This document shows, in pieces, positions 35,748-46,394 of a stretch of 61,239 nt of DNA. Made by a program: the position numbers and the translations under genes. The notes below the pieces were generated by a model. That model was not told the DNA's origin. It ran no database searches and saw only the letters and a list, made by a program, of their open reading frames with translations. The DNA is from Clostridiales bacterium (GTDB lineage Bacteria; Bacillota; Clostridia; Clostridiales; Clostridiaceae): positions 1-61,239 of the forward strand of contig JAAYQS010000096.1 in NCBI GenBank assembly GCA_012519155.1. Direction: 5' to 3'. Every line of letters starts with the position of its first letter. Position 1 is the stretch's first letter.

Positions 35748-37040
35748 ATGAAAAAAGATAATTACTATAAAAAGATAAAAAAATACATAAATAAAAAATA
35801 TAAAAGCTTAAAAATTAAAAGCAAAAGCATTAAGAAGAAAGGACAAAAATTATATAAAAATAAATTTTATCTAATTAGTTTCATTACTGTTTTATTTATT
35901 TTTATTCTAGCATTTGTGGGATTTTTTATTGGAAGAAGTTCTACATCTATGGATAGAACCTTAGATAATTTTTCATATGCAGTTAAATCATCTGATGTAT
36001 CTAGCCTTAGAAAAATAGTTAGGGATAATAATAAAAAAATAAAAAAAGAATCATTGAAACCATTAATTAATTATTATGACGAAAATTCATTGAAAATTGA
36101 TGCCACAATTAATAAGCTTAAAAATTCTGGAGAAAGTGATGATTTTAAGCTTGTAAAAAAAGACTATTTGTTTTTTTCAAAATATTATCTTGAAATAAAA
36201 AAATATAAAATTACAATTAACAGTAATTTTCAAGAAGGAATGTTTTATTTGTCTTCAAAAGATGATAAAATAGATAGTGAAAATATTAACAAAATAAAAT
36301 CTGGTGAAAGTATAAAGGATGTTTATCCGGGAGTATACACAATAAAAGGTAATTTACCTAGCGATTATTCTACTATTGAGTCATCAAAGGATATTTTAAT
36401 TATGTCAGATAAAATTGACAGTTTAGACTTTAATGCTGTAAATTTAAATGTTGAGTCAGATTTTAAAGATGCAGAAATATACATAAATGATCAAGATACT
36501 TTAATAAAAGTATCTGATAATGAAAAAGTCGGGCCTATTTTGGCAGATGGATCTAATTTAGTACATATTGAAACAGATAGTCCTTTTGGAATACTAAAAA
36601 GTGAAGAAAAGGAAATTACAAATGTTCCTACAATAAAACTTAATGCAGTTATTGAAAGTAATGAAATTTATGATGATATAGAAGAAAAAGTAAAGGATTT
36701 TTATAAAAGTGTTTTTAGAGCATTAAATAATGAAAATAAAGATGAAATTAAAGAAAGTACAGACTTAGTAAAACAAAAGATATTTAATATATTGAGCGAG
36801 AAATACTTCATACTTAAAAATAAGTATGATATAACAAATATTAATATTGATAAAGAAAAGAGTCTGCTTTATTATGAGGAAAATGAATATAAGGGTACTA
36901 TAGTTGTTATTATTGATTATGATGTAAGTAAGAAAATTTTTAATATTAATAAAACGAAAAATACTAAAAACTTTTTTACAAGAATTATTTATAAAGATGA
37001 TAGTTGGATAATTGAAGATATTGATAATTTTGAACTATAA
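35748..37040 (+). CDS. TcaA-like membrane-anchored protein
   Basis: A 430-residue protein with a 45-residue very Lys-rich cytoplasmic start, a single membrane segment around 42-62 (LISFITVLFIFILAFVGFFIG) and a large external part. The arrangement of a small helical domain after the membrane, an Ig/PEGA-like middle and a C-terminal NTF2-like domain (VKDFYKSVFRALNNEN ... DSWIIEDI) resembles the TcaA/YvbJ family, linked in staphylococci to glycopeptide sensitivity. The usual N-terminal zinc ribbon is missing. It is followed by a tiny Cys-rich gene. Confidence 0.65.
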   Translation: MKKDNYYKKIKKYINKKYKSLKIKSKSIKKKGQKLYKNKFYLISFITVLFIFILAFVGFFIGRSSTSMDRTLDNFSYAVKSSDVSSLRKIVRDNNKKIKKESLKPLINYYDENSLKIDATINKLKNSGESDDFKLVKKDYLFFSKYYLEIKKYKITINSNFQEGMFYLSSKDDKIDSENINKIKSGESIKDVYPGVYTIKGNLPSDYSTIESSKDILIMSDKIDSLDFNAVNLNVESDFKDAEIYINDQDTLIKVSDNEKVGPILADGSNLVHIETDSPFGILKSEEKEITNVPTIKLNAVIESNEIYDDIEEKVKDFYKSVFRALNNENKDEIKESTDLVKQKIFNILSEKYFILKNKYDITNINIDKEKSLLYYEENEYKGTIVVIIDYDVSKKIFNINKTKNTKNFFTRIIYKDDSWIIEDIDNFEL

Positions 37041-37062
37041 CAAATTTATGAGGTAAAATAAT

Positions 37063-37224
37063 ATGAAAAAAGATAAAATAAAAAGCAATATAACAATTAA
37101 TTTTGAAGATAAATATAATCTATTAAAGGATGGCCCTGATTATGAAGATTATTCAAAAAATTACATAGAGGATAAAACTAATAAAAATTGCCAGTGTTGT
37201 GGTAATTGTTGCAAAAAGAAATGA
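37063..37224 (+). CDS. Small Cys-tailed protein
   Basis: 53 residues, start ATG 37063 with AGGT upstream. The body is polar and charged; the end carries CQCCGNCC followed by KKK, six cysteines in eight residues region, suggestive of a metal or Fe-S/zinc cluster or disulfide linkage. It sits 22 bases after the TcaA-like gene and 26 bases before the next gene, so probably one operon. No family recognised; the TcaA-like upstream protein lacks the zinc ribbon its relatives have, which may or may not be related. Confidence 0.55.
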   Translation: MKKDKIKSNITINFEDKYNLLKDGPDYEDYSKNYIEDKTNKNCQCCGNCCKKK

Positions 37225-37249
37225 AATTTCTTTAAGGAGGGAAATAGTT

Positions 37250-38119
37250 TTGGCAAAACCTAGTATATTTAGTAGGGATTATGAACGTAAGATGAAACGT
37301 AGAAAGAGAAATATAACAATTGTAGCTATACTTGCTATAATAATTTTTGTTGCACTATTTATTAAATTTGAAGTTGCAAATGCTGATTTTTCAAATTTAA
37401 GATCAAGTATTCAAGCTTGGGTTGATAGTGGAAAACCAGAAGAAGAACCTAAGGAGGATACAAACAAGGAAGAAGAAGTACCAGAACCAGTAGAAGAAAA
37501 ACCAAAAGATTTATCTTATGATTTTACTACTCCTAATGGCTCAATAATAAAAGCAAAATATCAAGAAAGTAATGGAGTGAAAAATTTTCAAGGTATTGAA
37601 GTTCCAGCAGGGGTTACATATTCATTAAGTCCATCTATGACAAAAGTTGTAATTATAGATCAAAATCAAAATGTAATACTTGGAAATATTGATGGAACTA
37701 CAAAAGATTTAAGTAAATATACTTATACAGATAAAAGAGGTAATGTGTATAATAAAGATGAAATTTTAGCAAAGTATCCAGAAAATATATGGTGTAATAG
37801 TATAAAATTTATTGATGATAATACACTTATATATTTCAGTAATTTGCCTTATGTAGGTGCAGGGGTTCAAGATAAGTACTTTTGGATGATGAATACTGAA
37901 ACTATGCAAGAACAAATGCTTACAGGTCTTATAGGTACTAATGTTTCAATTGGAAATTTAGATTCAGTAAATGGAATTGAAGTTTCAGTAAATGGATATA
38001 ATTATTATATAAAGGCTGATGGCAGTTGTGTTCAAAAAGATGATATAGGAGCAAATAGTCAATATAATACAGGATTAAATGGTCAATATAGTCAAGAAAC
38101 TAATGAGAATAACTATTAA
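37250..38119 (+). CDS. Single-pass membrane protein of unknown function
   Basis: 289 residues from TTG 37250, 9 bases after AAGGAGG. A basic N terminus (YERKMKRRKRN), one membrane segment around residues 22-39 (ITIVAILAIIIFVALFI), an acidic Pro/Glu linker (KPEEEPKEDTNKEEE) and an external domain of about 200 residues with beta character, ending in an Asn/Gln/Tyr-rich tail. Its position just before tig is shared context only. No function assigned. Confidence 0.7.
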   Translation: MAKPSIFSRDYERKMKRRKRNITIVAILAIIIFVALFIKFEVANADFSNLRSSIQAWVDSGKPEEEPKEDTNKEEEVPEPVEEKPKDLSYDFTTPNGSIIKAKYQESNGVKNFQGIEVPAGVTYSLSPSMTKVVIIDQNQNVILGNIDGTTKDLSKYTYTDKRGNVYNKDEILAKYPENIWCNSIKFIDDNTLIYFSNLPYVGAGVQDKYFWMMNTETMQEQMLTGLIGTNVSIGNLDSVNGIEVSVNGYNYYIKADGSCVQKDDIGANSQYNTGLNGQYSQETNENNY

Positions 38120-38174
38120 ATTTATAAAAATATGAAATGTTAACACAAAATAAGTATAAAATTTTTATAATAAT

Positions 38175-38204
38175 TTGAAAATAAATATCATTATGTGTTA
38201 TAAT
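38175..38204 (+). promoter_or_regulatory. Probable tig promoter
   Basis: TTGAAA at 38175-38180, spacer 18 with TGTG just before TATAAT at 38199-38204. Confidence 0.6.
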
Positions 38205-38257
38205 AATCAAGTCTATGAATAAGATGTAAATAACTATTTTAGGAGGAATTATAGAAG

Positions 38258-39547
38258 ATGGAAGCTAAAATGGAAAAAATAGAAGCTAACGTTGTAAAAT
38301 TTGATGTAAAGGTAGAAGCTGAAAAGTTTGATGCAGCTTTAAAGAAAGCATATAATAAAAATAAAATGCACTTTAATGTTCAAGGTTTCAGAAAAGGAAA
38401 AGTGCCAATGGCAATGGTTAAGAAATTCTATGGAGTAGAAGTTCTTTATGATGATGCTGTTAATTATTTAGTACAAGAAACATATCCACAAATAATTGAT
38501 GAAAATAACATAAAACCAGTTGATTATCCCAAAATAAACATAGTAGAAATTGGTGAAGGAAAAGACTTAAATTATACAGCTGAAGTTACAGTTTATCCAG
38601 AAGTTGAACTTGGACAATATAAAGGTTTAGAAGTTGAAAAGAAAGAATATGAAGTTAAAGATGAAGAAATAGAAGAAAGATTAAAATCTATGCAAGAAAA
38701 GAACGCAAGAATTGAAACTAAAGAAGATGGAACTGTTGAAAAAGGTGACATAGCTGTTATAGATTTTAAAGGATTTGTTGATGGAGTAGAATTTGAAGGT
38801 GGAGAAGGAAAAGATTATTCTCTTGAAATAGGTTCAGGTTCATTTATAGATAATTTTGAAGATCAATTAGTAGGAGCAAAAGCTTCAGAAGAAAGAGATG
38901 TAAATGTAACTTTCCCTGAAAATTATGGAAAAGAAGATTTAAATGGTAAAAAAGCTTTATTCAAAGTAACTGTTAATGAAATTAAAGTTAAAGAATTACC
39001 AGAATTAAATGACGAATTTGCAAAAGATGTTTCAGAATTTGATACTTTAGATGAATTAAAGAAAGATATTAAAGAAAAAATGGTTGAAGCTAATAATAAT
39101 AAAGCAAAGGCTGAACTTGAAGAAGCAGTTATTTCAGCAGCAATTGAGAGCACAAAGATGGATGTTCCAGCTGTAATGGTTGAAAATGAAATAGATGCTA
39201 TGGTTAAAGACTTAGAAAATAGATTAAAATATCAAGGTTTAACTTTAGAACAATACATGGAATACACTGGTAACACAACTGATAAAATGAGAGATTACAT
39301 GAGAGAAAATGCTGATAGAAAAGTTAAAGCTGATATAGTGTTAGATGCTATTTCAAAGGCAGAAAATGTAGAAGCAACTGATGAAGAAGTTAAACAAAAG
39401 GCAGAAGAAATTGCAAAAATGTATTCTGCAAAGGCTGATGACAAGATGGTAGATATGCTAGTTAAAGCACAAAGACCAATGCTTGAAAATGATATTAAAA
39501 TTAGAAAGACAATTGATTTATTAGTTGAAAATTGTAAAACAAAATAG
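38258..39547 (+). CDS. tig: Trigger factor, ribosome-associated chaperone and prolyl isomerase
   Basis: Trigger factor binds nascent chains at the ribosomal exit tunnel. The 429-residue protein has the ribosome-binding signature (GFRKGKVP, near residues 46-53), the FKBP-type PPIase domain ([16 protein letters not shown]...[17 protein letters not shown], about 160-245) and the helical C-terminal arm. The start MEAKMEKIE is the usual clostridial form though the AGGAGG is 12 bases away. It stands upstream of clpP-clpX, the common order. Confidence 0.97.
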   Translation: MEAKMEKIEANVVKFDVKVEAEKFDAALKKAYNKNKMHFNVQGFRKGKVPMAMVKKFYGVEVLYDDAVNYLVQETYPQIIDENNIKPVDYPKINIVEIGEGKDLNYTAEVTVYPEVELGQYKGLEVEKKEYEVKDEEIEERLKSMQEKNARIETKEDGTVEKGDIAVIDFKGFVDGVEFEGGEGKDYSLEIGSGSFIDNFEDQLVGAKASEERDVNVTFPENYGKEDLNGKKALFKVTVNEIKVKELPELNDEFAKDVSEFDTLDELKKDIKEKMVEANNNKAKAELEEAVISAAIESTKMDVPAVMVENEIDAMVKDLENRLKYQGLTLEQYMEYTGNTTDKMRDYMRENADRKVKADIVLDAISKAENVEATDEEVKQKAEEIAKMYSAKADDKMVDMLVKAQRPMLENDIKIRKTIDLLVENCKTK

Positions 39548-39588
39548 CATTTACATTAATAAGTAAATAAATAGTATTTTAATATAAG

Positions 39589-39620
39589 TAATTGCCAGAA
39601 AAAATTTTCTGGCAATTATT
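39589..39620 (+). terminator. tig terminator
   Basis: AATTGCCAGAAAA / TTTTCTGGCAATT stem, followed by ATTTAAAT, a weak U tract. Confidence 0.75.
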
Positions 39621-39736
39621 TAAATTACTATTAACAAATTTATTTTATGAATGTATAATGAAATAAAATGTATTATTAGAGTTATTTCAATATTATGGCT
39701 ATAAATATTAAGTAGCTTTATGAGGAGGTAGAAAAT

Positions 39737-40342
39737 ATGGCATTAGTACCTATGGTTGTAGAACAAACTGGACGAGGAGAAAGATCATATGATATTTTTT
39801 CAAGGCTTTTAAAAGACAGAATAGTAATGTTAAGTGGTGAAGTTACAGATGATTCTGCAAATTTAATAGTTGCACAATTATTATTCTTAGAAAGTGAAGA
39901 TCCAGATAAGGATATATGTCTTTATATAAACAGCCCAGGTGGTTCAGTAACTGCTGGAATGGCAATTTATGATACAATGAATTATATTAAACCAGATGTA
40001 TCAACTATATGTATGGGAATGGCTGCATCAATGGGAGCCTTCTTATTAACTAGTGGTGCAAAAGGAAAGAGATTTGCACTTCCTAATTCAGAAATTATGA
40101 TTCATCAACCATTAGGAGGATTTCAAGGTCAGGCAACTGATATTGATATTCATGCAAAGCATGTATTACGTATTAAAGAAAGATTAAATAAGATTTTAAG
40201 TGAAAATACTGGTAAACCTTATGAAACTATCTGTGAAGATACAGAAAGAGATAATTTCTTTGGTGCAAGTGAAGCTGTTGAATATGGATTAGTTGATAAA
40301 GTAATAAGTAGAAATGAAATTGGGAATGATAAAAGTAAATAA
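39737..40342 (+). CDS. clpP: ATP-dependent Clp protease proteolytic subunit
   Basis: ClpP is the tetradecameric serine protease core used with ClpX and other Clp ATPases. The 201-residue protein has the catalytic triad Ser98 (GMAASMGA), His123 (MIHQPLGG) and Asp171 (ERDNFFG). GAGGAGG SD. No CtsR heptads are visible immediately upstream. clpX follows 38 bases later. Confidence 0.98.
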   Translation: MALVPMVVEQTGRGERSYDIFSRLLKDRIVMLSGEVTDDSANLIVAQLLFLESEDPDKDICLYINSPGGSVTAGMAIYDTMNYIKPDVSTICMGMAASMGAFLLTSGAKGKRFALPNSEIMIHQPLGGFQGQATDIDIHAKHVLRIKERLNKILSENTGKPYETICEDTERDNFFGASEAVEYGLVDKVISRNEIGNDKSK

Positions 40343-40380
40343 AATTATATAATTTTATAATTAGTTTGTGAGGTGAATCA

Positions 40381-41679
40381 ATGGCTAAGTATGATGAAAA
40401 GAAACAATTAAAGTGTTCTTTTTGTGGTAAAAATCAAGATCAGGTAAAAAGGCTTATTGCTGGACCTGGTGTTTATATATGTGATGAATGTATAGAACTT
40501 TGTTCAGAAATTATAGCAGATGAAACTGAAGAAACAGTTGAATTTGAATCAAATATACTTTCAAAACCACAAGAAATTAAAGCATATCTTGATGACTATG
40601 TAGTAGGTCAAGAAAGAGCTAAGAAGGCTTTATCTGTTGCTGTATATAATCATTATAAAAGAATTAGCTCAAACGAAGCTACTAAAGATGATGTAGAGAT
40701 TCAAAAGAGTAATATATTACTTTTAGGACCTACTGGTTCTGGTAAAACATTTTTAGCTCAAACTTTAGCTAAGTTTTTAAATGTTCCATTTGCAATTGCT
40801 GATGCAACAACATTAACTGAAGCTGGATATGTTGGGGAAGATGTTGAAAATATACTTTTGAGATTAATTCAAAATGCAGATTATGACATAGAAAGAGCTG
40901 AAAAAGGTATAATTTATATTGATGAAATTGACAAAATTGCTAGAAAGTCTGAAAATCCTTCAATAACTAGAGATGTATCTGGTGAAGGAGTACAACAAGC
41001 ACTTTTAAAAATTTTAGAAGGAACTGTTGCTTCTGTTCCACCACAAGGTGGTAGAAAACATCCTCATCAAGAATTTATTCAAATAAACACTTCTAACATA
41101 CTATTTATATGTGGCGGTGCTTTTGATGGTGTTGATAAAATAATAGAAAAAAGAACTAGAAAAAGTACTATGGGATTTGGTGCTGATATTCAATCTAAAG
41201 AAAATAAAGATGTTGGAAGCCTTTTTAAAGAAATTGAACCAAGTGATTTGTTAAAATTTGGTTTGATTCCTGAATTTGTAGGTAGACTTCCAATAGTAGT
41301 TACTTTAGATTCTCTAGATAATGATGCATTAGTTAATATTTTAAGTAAACCTAAAAATGCATTAGTAAAGCAGTATAAAAAGTTATTTGAACTTGACAAT
41401 GTAGAACTTGAATTTACTGATAAAGCTTTAAAAGCAATAGCTAATAAGGCAATTGAAAGAAAAACAGGTGCAAGAGGATTAAGAAGTATAATAGAAGATA
41501 TAATGACTGAAATAATGTTTGATATTCCATCTAATGATAGAATTTCAAAAGTAGTTATTACAGAGCCAACTATTACAGAAAAGGAAAAGCCAGAAATTCA
41601 GATGGTTCCTGAAGGCGAAACTAGACCAGTTTTGAAAGCTAAAAAGTCTAAACTGAAAAAAGGTGTAGAAACTGCTTAA
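40381..41679 (+). CDS. clpX: Clp protease ATP-binding subunit ClpX
   Basis: ClpX unfolds substrates and feeds them to ClpP. The 432-residue protein has the N-terminal zinc-binding domain (Cys12, Cys15, Cys34, Cys37), Walker A GPTGSGKT at 116-123, Walker [11 protein letters not shown], pore loop GYVGEDV and a C-terminal AAA small domain. An IGF-type ClpP-binding loop lies in the expected region (TMGFGAD). The C terminus has an extra Lys-rich tail. Confidence 0.98.
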   Translation: MAKYDEKKQLKCSFCGKNQDQVKRLIAGPGVYICDECIELCSEIIADETEETVEFESNILSKPQEIKAYLDDYVVGQERAKKALSVAVYNHYKRISSNEATKDDVEIQKSNILLLGPTGSGKTFLAQTLAKFLNVPFAIADATTLTEAGYVGEDVENILLRLIQNADYDIERAEKGIIYIDEIDKIARKSENPSITRDVSGEGVQQALLKILEGTVASVPPQGGRKHPHQEFIQINTSNILFICGGAFDGVDKIIEKRTRKSTMGFGADIQSKENKDVGSLFKEIEPSDLLKFGLIPEFVGRLPIVVTLDSLDNDALVNILSKPKNALVKQYKKLFELDNVELEFTDKALKAIANKAIERKTGARGLRSIIEDIMTEIMFDIPSNDRISKVVITEPTITEKEKPEIQMVPEGETRPVLKAKKSKLKKGVETA

Positions 41680-41707
41680 AAGTGTGATATTTTATCACAC
41701 TTTTTTT
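41678..41707 (+). terminator. clpX terminator
   Basis: AAAAGTGTGATA / TATCACACTTTT, 3-base loop, long T tract; the stem begins in the clpX stop codon. Confidence 0.92.
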
Positions 41708-41789
41708 CTTAAATATTCTAAATGAAGTTATTTTATGATATACTAATTAAGTCCAAATAATTTTATTGGATATGGATGGAGGGAAGAAG

Positions 41790-44120
41790 ATGAACCAAAA
41801 GAATTTAAGACTACCATTAATTCCTCTTAGAGGACTTACAATTTTCCCTAATATGGTATTACATTTTGATGTTGGTAGAGATAAATCAGTAGAAGCTATA
41901 GAAGCTGCCATGAAAAATAATGAAACTATTTTTTTGGTATCTCAAAAAGATTCTGAAATTGAAAATCCAACAACAGATGAAATTAGTCGTATAGGTACAA
42001 TAAGTACTATTAAACAAATAATAAAACTTCAAGGGAAAACCCTTAAGGTACTTGTAGAAGGTAAATCAAGAGGTAGAATAAAGAGATATTATAAAAATGA
42101 TAAATACTTTGAAGCGTCTATTGAACCAATAGTAGAAGAAGACTATAGAGATGATCCTAAAGTTCAAGGTTATTTTAATACATTAAAAGAAGTATTTATT
42201 CAATTTATTAATCTTGCAGGGGAAAGTAACCCTGAAATGATTAAAAGTATAGAAAAAGAAGATAATGTAAATGACTTTGTAGATATGGTATCAAGTTATG
42301 TTCCAATTCGTGAAGAGAAAAAGCAAATTATCTTAGAAAGTCTTGATATTTTTGTTAGAGTTGAGGAACTTTTAAAGTGTCTTCATGATGAAATTGAAAT
42401 AATAAAAGTTCAAAAAACATTAGCCACAAAAATGAAAAAAAGCGTAGATGATTCTCAAAAGGAATATTATCTAAAAGAGCAAATGAAGTTTATTCAAGAA
42501 GAGCTTGGAGAAGATGATGAAGAAACTAAGCTTATAAAAAAATATGAAAAACAAGTTTCAGAACTTAAGGCACCAAAAGAAATTAAGGAAAAGGCTGAGT
42601 ATGAGTTAGGCAGATTAAAAAATATGAATGCTTCTTCTAGTGAAGGAAATACTATAGAAAGTTATTTAGACTGGCTACTTGGTGTGCCTTGGAATAAAAC
42701 TACAAAGGAAAAGCTAGATATTGTAAAAGCAAGAGAAATTTTAGATAAACAACATTATGGACTTGAGGATGTTAAAGATAGAATTATTGAATATTTAGCA
42801 GCTAAAAAAATAAGTGGTTCTTTAAAAGGCCCTATACTTTGCCTTGTGGGACCTCCAGGAGTAGGTAAAACTTCTATTGCAAAATCTATAGCTGATGCAA
42901 TAAATAGAAAATACTTTAGAATGTCTCTTGGGGGTATAAGAGATGAAGCTGAAATTAGAGGCCATAGAAGAACATATGTAGCTGCAATTCCAGGAAGAAT
43001 TGTTTATGGATTAAAAGAAGCAAAATCCATGAATCCTCTTATTGTATTAGATGAGATAGACAAGCTTAGCCAAGATTACAAAGGAAATCCAGCAGATGCA
43101 TTACTTGAAGTATTAGATAGTGAACAAAACAATACTTTTAGAGATAATTTCTTAGAAGTTCCTATTGATTTGTCAAAAGTTATGTTTATTACAACAGCTA
43201 ATAGCCTTGATACAATTCCAAGACCACTTCTTGATAGAATGGAAGTTGTTGAAGTTTCAGGCTATACTTATGAAGAAAAATTTCATATAGCTAAGGATTT
43301 CTTAATACCTAAGCTTTACAAAGAATATAATATTTCTAGTAAAACTATTAAAATTTCTGATGAATCAATAAAGGAAATTATTGATGGATATACAAGAGAA
43401 TCAGGTGTTAGAAGTCTTGAAAGAACTATTGCTTCTTTAATGAGAAAATCTATGGCAAAAATTCTTAAAGAGAATAAAAAATCAATAGCAGTAAATACTA
43501 AAATGGTAACATTGCTTTTAGGTGAACGTAAATTTGATTATGATAAAGTTCAAAAAAGTGAAGTTGGAGTTGTAAATGGTATGGCATGGACAGCTTATGG
43601 TGGTGATACTCTTAAAATAGAGGCTGCTGTTATGGAAGGAACAGGTAAACTTCAGCTTACAGGTAAACTTGGTGATGTTATGCAGGAATCTGCTAAGGCT
43701 GCATATTCTTATGTTAGAGCAAATTGCAGCAAGTATGGTATAGATAAAGATTTTTATAAAAATAAGGATATTCATATTCATGTACCAGAGGGCGCTGTAC
43801 CTAAAGATGGTCCATCAGCAGGTGTTACTATGGTAACAGCTTTAGTATCTGCTCTTACTAAAAAAGAAGTTAAATCAAATGTTGCTATGACAGGAGAAGT
43901 TACATTAACAGGAAGAGTTTTACCAATTGGAGGTTTAAAAGAAAAAACTCTTGCAGCTTATAGATCTGGAGTTGATACTATAATAATTCCAAAGGAAAAT
44001 GAAAGAGATATAAAAAAAATTCCTGTATCAATTAGAAAAAAAATTAAAGTAATTACTGCTGAAAAAGTTGATACTGTCGTAAAAAATGCAATAGCTGGAG
44101 AGGATATTAATGATAATTAA
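41790..44120 (+). CDS. lon: ATP-dependent protease Lon
   Basis: Lon degrades misfolded and regulatory proteins. The 776-residue protein has the LonA N-terminal substrate domain ([21 protein letters not shown]), AAA+ domain with GPPGVGKTS and VLDEIDKL, and the protease domain with catalytic Ser676 (KDGPSAGVT) and Lys719 ([10 protein letters not shown]). ATG 41790 follows GGAGGGAAG; an upstream in-frame TTG at 41766 has no SD. A TATACT -10 at 41739-41744 probably drives it. Its 3' end overlaps engB by 11 bases. Confidence 0.97.
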   Translation: MNQKNLRLPLIPLRGLTIFPNMVLHFDVGRDKSVEAIEAAMKNNETIFLVSQKDSEIENPTTDEISRIGTISTIKQIIKLQGKTLKVLVEGKSRGRIKRYYKNDKYFEASIEPIVEEDYRDDPKVQGYFNTLKEVFIQFINLAGESNPEMIKSIEKEDNVNDFVDMVSSYVPIREEKKQIILESLDIFVRVEELLKCLHDEIEIIKVQKTLATKMKKSVDDSQKEYYLKEQMKFIQEELGEDDEETKLIKKYEKQVSELKAPKEIKEKAEYELGRLKNMNASSSEGNTIESYLDWLLGVPWNKTTKEKLDIVKAREILDKQHYGLEDVKDRIIEYLAAKKISGSLKGPILCLVGPPGVGKTSIAKSIADAINRKYFRMSLGGIRDEAEIRGHRRTYVAAIPGRIVYGLKEAKSMNPLIVLDEIDKLSQDYKGNPADALLEVLDSEQNNTFRDNFLEVPIDLSKVMFITTANSLDTIPRPLLDRMEVVEVSGYTYEEKFHIAKDFLIPKLYKEYNISSKTIKISDESIKEIIDGYTRESGVRSLERTIASLMRKSMAKILKENKKSIAVNTKMVTLLLGERKFDYDKVQKSEVGVVNGMAWTAYGGDTLKIEAAVMEGTGKLQLTGKLGDVMQESAKAAYSYVRANCSKYGIDKDFYKNKDIHIHVPEGAVPKDGPSAGVTMVTALVSALTKKEVKSNVAMTGEVTLTGRVLPIGGLKEKTLAAYRSGVDTIIIPKENERDIKKIPVSIRKKIKVITAEKVDTVVKNAIAGEDINDN

Positions 44121-44724
44121 AACTAGTGAATTTATTATTTCTGCAGTAAAAAGAAATCAATATCCTGTAGATAATAGAGTTGAAATAGCTTTTGTAGGTC
44201 GTTCTAATGTTGGTAAAAGTTCTATTATAAATGCTCTTACTAATAGAAGAAAGCTTGCAAAAGTAAGTCAGACACCAGGAAAAACAAGGCTTATAAATTT
44301 CTTTTTAATAAATAATGATTTTTATCTTGTGGATTTGCCAGGTTATGGATATGCCAAGGTATCTAAAAAGGAAAAGGAAAGCTGGGGAAAAACTATAGAA
44401 ACATATCTTCATGGAAGGGAACCCTTAAAAAGAGTAGTTTTATTAGTTGATTCAAGGCATAAGCCAACAGCTGATGATATTATGATGCATGAATGGATAA
44501 AGCATTATGGATATGATGTTATAGTTGTTGCAACAAAAAGTGATAAGCTTTCTAATAATGAACTTCCAAAAGCTAAAAAGCTTATAAAAGAAACTTTAAA
44601 GCTTGAAAAAAATGATAAGTTATATTTCTTTTCCTCTTTAAATAAGAAAGGGAAAGAAGAACTTATAGATAATTTATTTTTAGACTTATCAGAAGAAGGT
44701 AAAGTAAATTTAGAAGATGAATAG
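44110..44724 (+). CDS. engB: Ribosome biogenesis GTP-binding protein EngB (YsxC/YihA)
   Basis: An essential GTPase for 50S subunit assembly. The 204-residue protein shows G1 [10 protein letters not shown]3 DLPGYG, G4 TKSDKL and the typical [11 protein letters not shown] switch region. The start overlaps the lon stop by 11 bases, the conserved lon-engB coupling, with GGAGAGG as SD inside lon. Confidence 0.97.
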   Translation: MIIKTSEFIISAVKRNQYPVDNRVEIAFVGRSNVGKSSIINALTNRRKLAKVSQTPGKTRLINFFLINNDFYLVDLPGYGYAKVSKKEKESWGKTIETYLHGREPLKRVVLLVDSRHKPTADDIMMHEWIKHYGYDVIVVATKSDKLSNNELPKAKKLIKETLKLEKNDKLYFFSSLNKKGKEELIDNLFLDLSEEGKVNLEDE

Positions 44725-44726
44725 GG

Positions 44727-44771
44727 AATAAGCATTATTTTTGCAAAGGCATAAAATAATGCTTATTTTTT
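44727..44771 (+). terminator. lon-engB terminator
   Basis: AATAAGCATTATTTT / AAAATAATGCTTATT, 11-base loop, then TTTTATC. Confidence 0.92.
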
Positions 44772-44879
44772 ATCACTTAATGGAATAATTTTACAATAGG
44801 CTAATATAATATAAATGTAAGTGATTAAGACAGTCTTTTAAGGACAAGTTTCTAAATTTAATTATTAGGAGTAAGAAAT

Positions 44880-45476
44880 ATGAGAAGTAAAAGGATAAAA
44901 AGGAAAAAGGACAAAAGTATTTTGGGAAGGATTATAAAAATAATAAATATATTATCTAATATTATTTTTACTTTGCTCATATTATTCTTTATGGTCTTTT
45001 GTGTATTTTTAATTAATGCAAAGGTAAAGGGAAAGCAGCCTGAAATACTAGGATATAGATTTTATGGAGTTTTAACTGGCAGTATGGAACCTAATATATG
45101 TGCAGGAGATCTTGTAGTAACTAAAAATACAGATATAGACAATATAAAAATTGGAGATGTTATTACTTTTACTTCAAGAGAATCTAACAATACTGTTACT
45201 CACAGGGTAGATTCTATTGCAGTTTCAAATAATATAAATTTAATTACAAAGGGAGATGCAAATAATATACAAGATAGTGGTTTTGTGGATTCTGACCATT
45301 TAATAGGTAAGGTAGTTAAGGTTATACCTGGATTTGGTACTATTCTTAAATTTCTTAACGAACACAAGGTTATCATTATGTCAGTGATAATAGGATTAAT
45401 ACTGCTTTGGACAATTGCAATTAAGCTTTTAAAAAAAGACAAGGCAGTTAAGTGTAGTGATGGTGGTAATAATTAA
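44880..45476 (+). CDS. sipW: Signal peptidase I, SipW (ER) type
   Basis: SipW-type peptidases cut the special signal peptides of TasA/camelysin-like matrix proteins. The 198-residue protein has a basic N terminus, a membrane segment (about 22-46), Ser68 in LTGSMEPN, His108 in VTHRVD (His in place of the usual catalytic Lys), a GDANN box and a second membrane segment near the C terminus (about 166-184). Three proteins with matching signal peptides or TasA-like domains follow, so this is the processing enzyme of the operon. A possible TTTACA/TATAAA promoter lies at 44790-44815. Confidence 0.93.
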   Translation: MRSKRIKRKKDKSILGRIIKIINILSNIIFTLLILFFMVFCVFLINAKVKGKQPEILGYRFYGVLTGSMEPNICAGDLVVTKNTDIDNIKIGDVITFTSRESNNTVTHRVDSIAVSNNINLITKGDANNIQDSGFVDSDHLIGKVVKVIPGFGTILKFLNEHKVIIMSVIIGLILLWTIAIKLLKKDKAVKCSDGGNN

Positions 45477-45526
45477 ATTTATTATATTAATTATTATAAT
45501 ATTTATAAAACATCGGGGGTATTAAG

Positions 45527-46315
45527 ATGAATAAGAGAAAAATTGTAACACTATTAGTGGCAGGGACATTAACAGTAGGAGTTGTAGGAGGAACTTTGGC
45601 ATACTTCTCATCTCAAGATTCAATAGTTAATAATTTTGCTACAAAAGGAGGAAATATTACAGATAATGAACATGGGATTCAAATTTATGAGTATTTAGAA
45701 AAGCCTGGGAAAATATTACCTGGAGATGAAGTAGGAAAATTAGTTCAAGTAAAAAATACAGCAGATTATGAACAATTTATAAAAGTTAAAATTACACCTA
45801 GATGGGTTGAACCAAGCACTTGGTGGAATAGTGAATATGGAAATTCACCTGATATTAGCATGCTAAAATTAAACTTTAATAATTATAAGGATGAATTAGA
45901 TGATTCTGTTACTGATGGATATTGGCTTTCTCATGGACAAGATAACGATGGTGGATATGTATTTTATTATATAGGAAAAGTTGAGCCAAGTTCAGAAAGT
46001 TCATTAACAAAATCTTTATTAAGATCTGTTACATTAGTTAGTAATGCAGGAAATGGATATAAAAATGCTAAATTTGATGTAAAAGTTGATGCAAATGGAT
46101 ATCAAGTAAAAAATGGTGCATATAAAGAAGCAATGAGTGGTTTACCTGAAGAACTTTTAAGTAAATATGAATCTCTTGAATCTGAAGAAGTTTCAGCAAT
46201 AGGAATAAAAGAAGAAAAATATAAAGAGAGTGATGATAATACTATAACTACTGAAACTACTGTTATGGAAGGTGAAAAGAAAGTAGATGAACATGTAAGA
46301 AACAGCTATAACTAA
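45527..46315 (+). CDS. TasA/camelysin-like matrix fibre protein with SipW-type signal peptide
   Basis: 262 residues. The signal peptide has the SipW form: VTLLVAGTLTVGVVGGTLAYF then SSQDSIVNNF, cleavage expected soon after TLAYF. The mature part has the LPGDEVGKLVQVKN motif shared by TasA-like proteins and is otherwise beta-rich. Position directly after sipW matches the sipW-bsaA arrangement known from Clostridium perfringens biofilm fibres, so it is the likely major fibre subunit. The SD is G-rich (ATCGGGGGTATT). A terminator-like hairpin follows at 46331-46365, which would make this the most abundant product of the operon. Confidence 0.85.
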   Translation: MNKRKIVTLLVAGTLTVGVVGGTLAYFSSQDSIVNNFATKGGNITDNEHGIQIYEYLEKPGKILPGDEVGKLVQVKNTADYEQFIKVKITPRWVEPSTWWNSEYGNSPDISMLKLNFNNYKDELDDSVTDGYWLSHGQDNDGGYVFYYIGKVEPSSESSLTKSLLRSVTLVSNAGNGYKNAKFDVKVDANGYQVKNGAYKEAMSGLPEELLSKYESLESEEVSAIGIKEEKYKESDDNTITTETTVMEGEKKVDEHVRNSYN

Positions 46316-46330
46316 AATTAACTTTGTAAT

Positions 46331-46365
46331 AAAGGGCCTGCATTTTTGTATGCCCTTTATTTTCT
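46331..46365 (+). terminator. Internal (partial) terminator after the fibre gene
   Basis: AAAGGGC at 46331-46337 pairs with GCCCTTT at 46352-46358, followed by ATTTTCT. The weak U tract suggests leaky termination inside the operon. Confidence 0.65.
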
Positions 46366-46394
46366 GCAATTAAAATGGCAAAGGAGGCTTAAAA

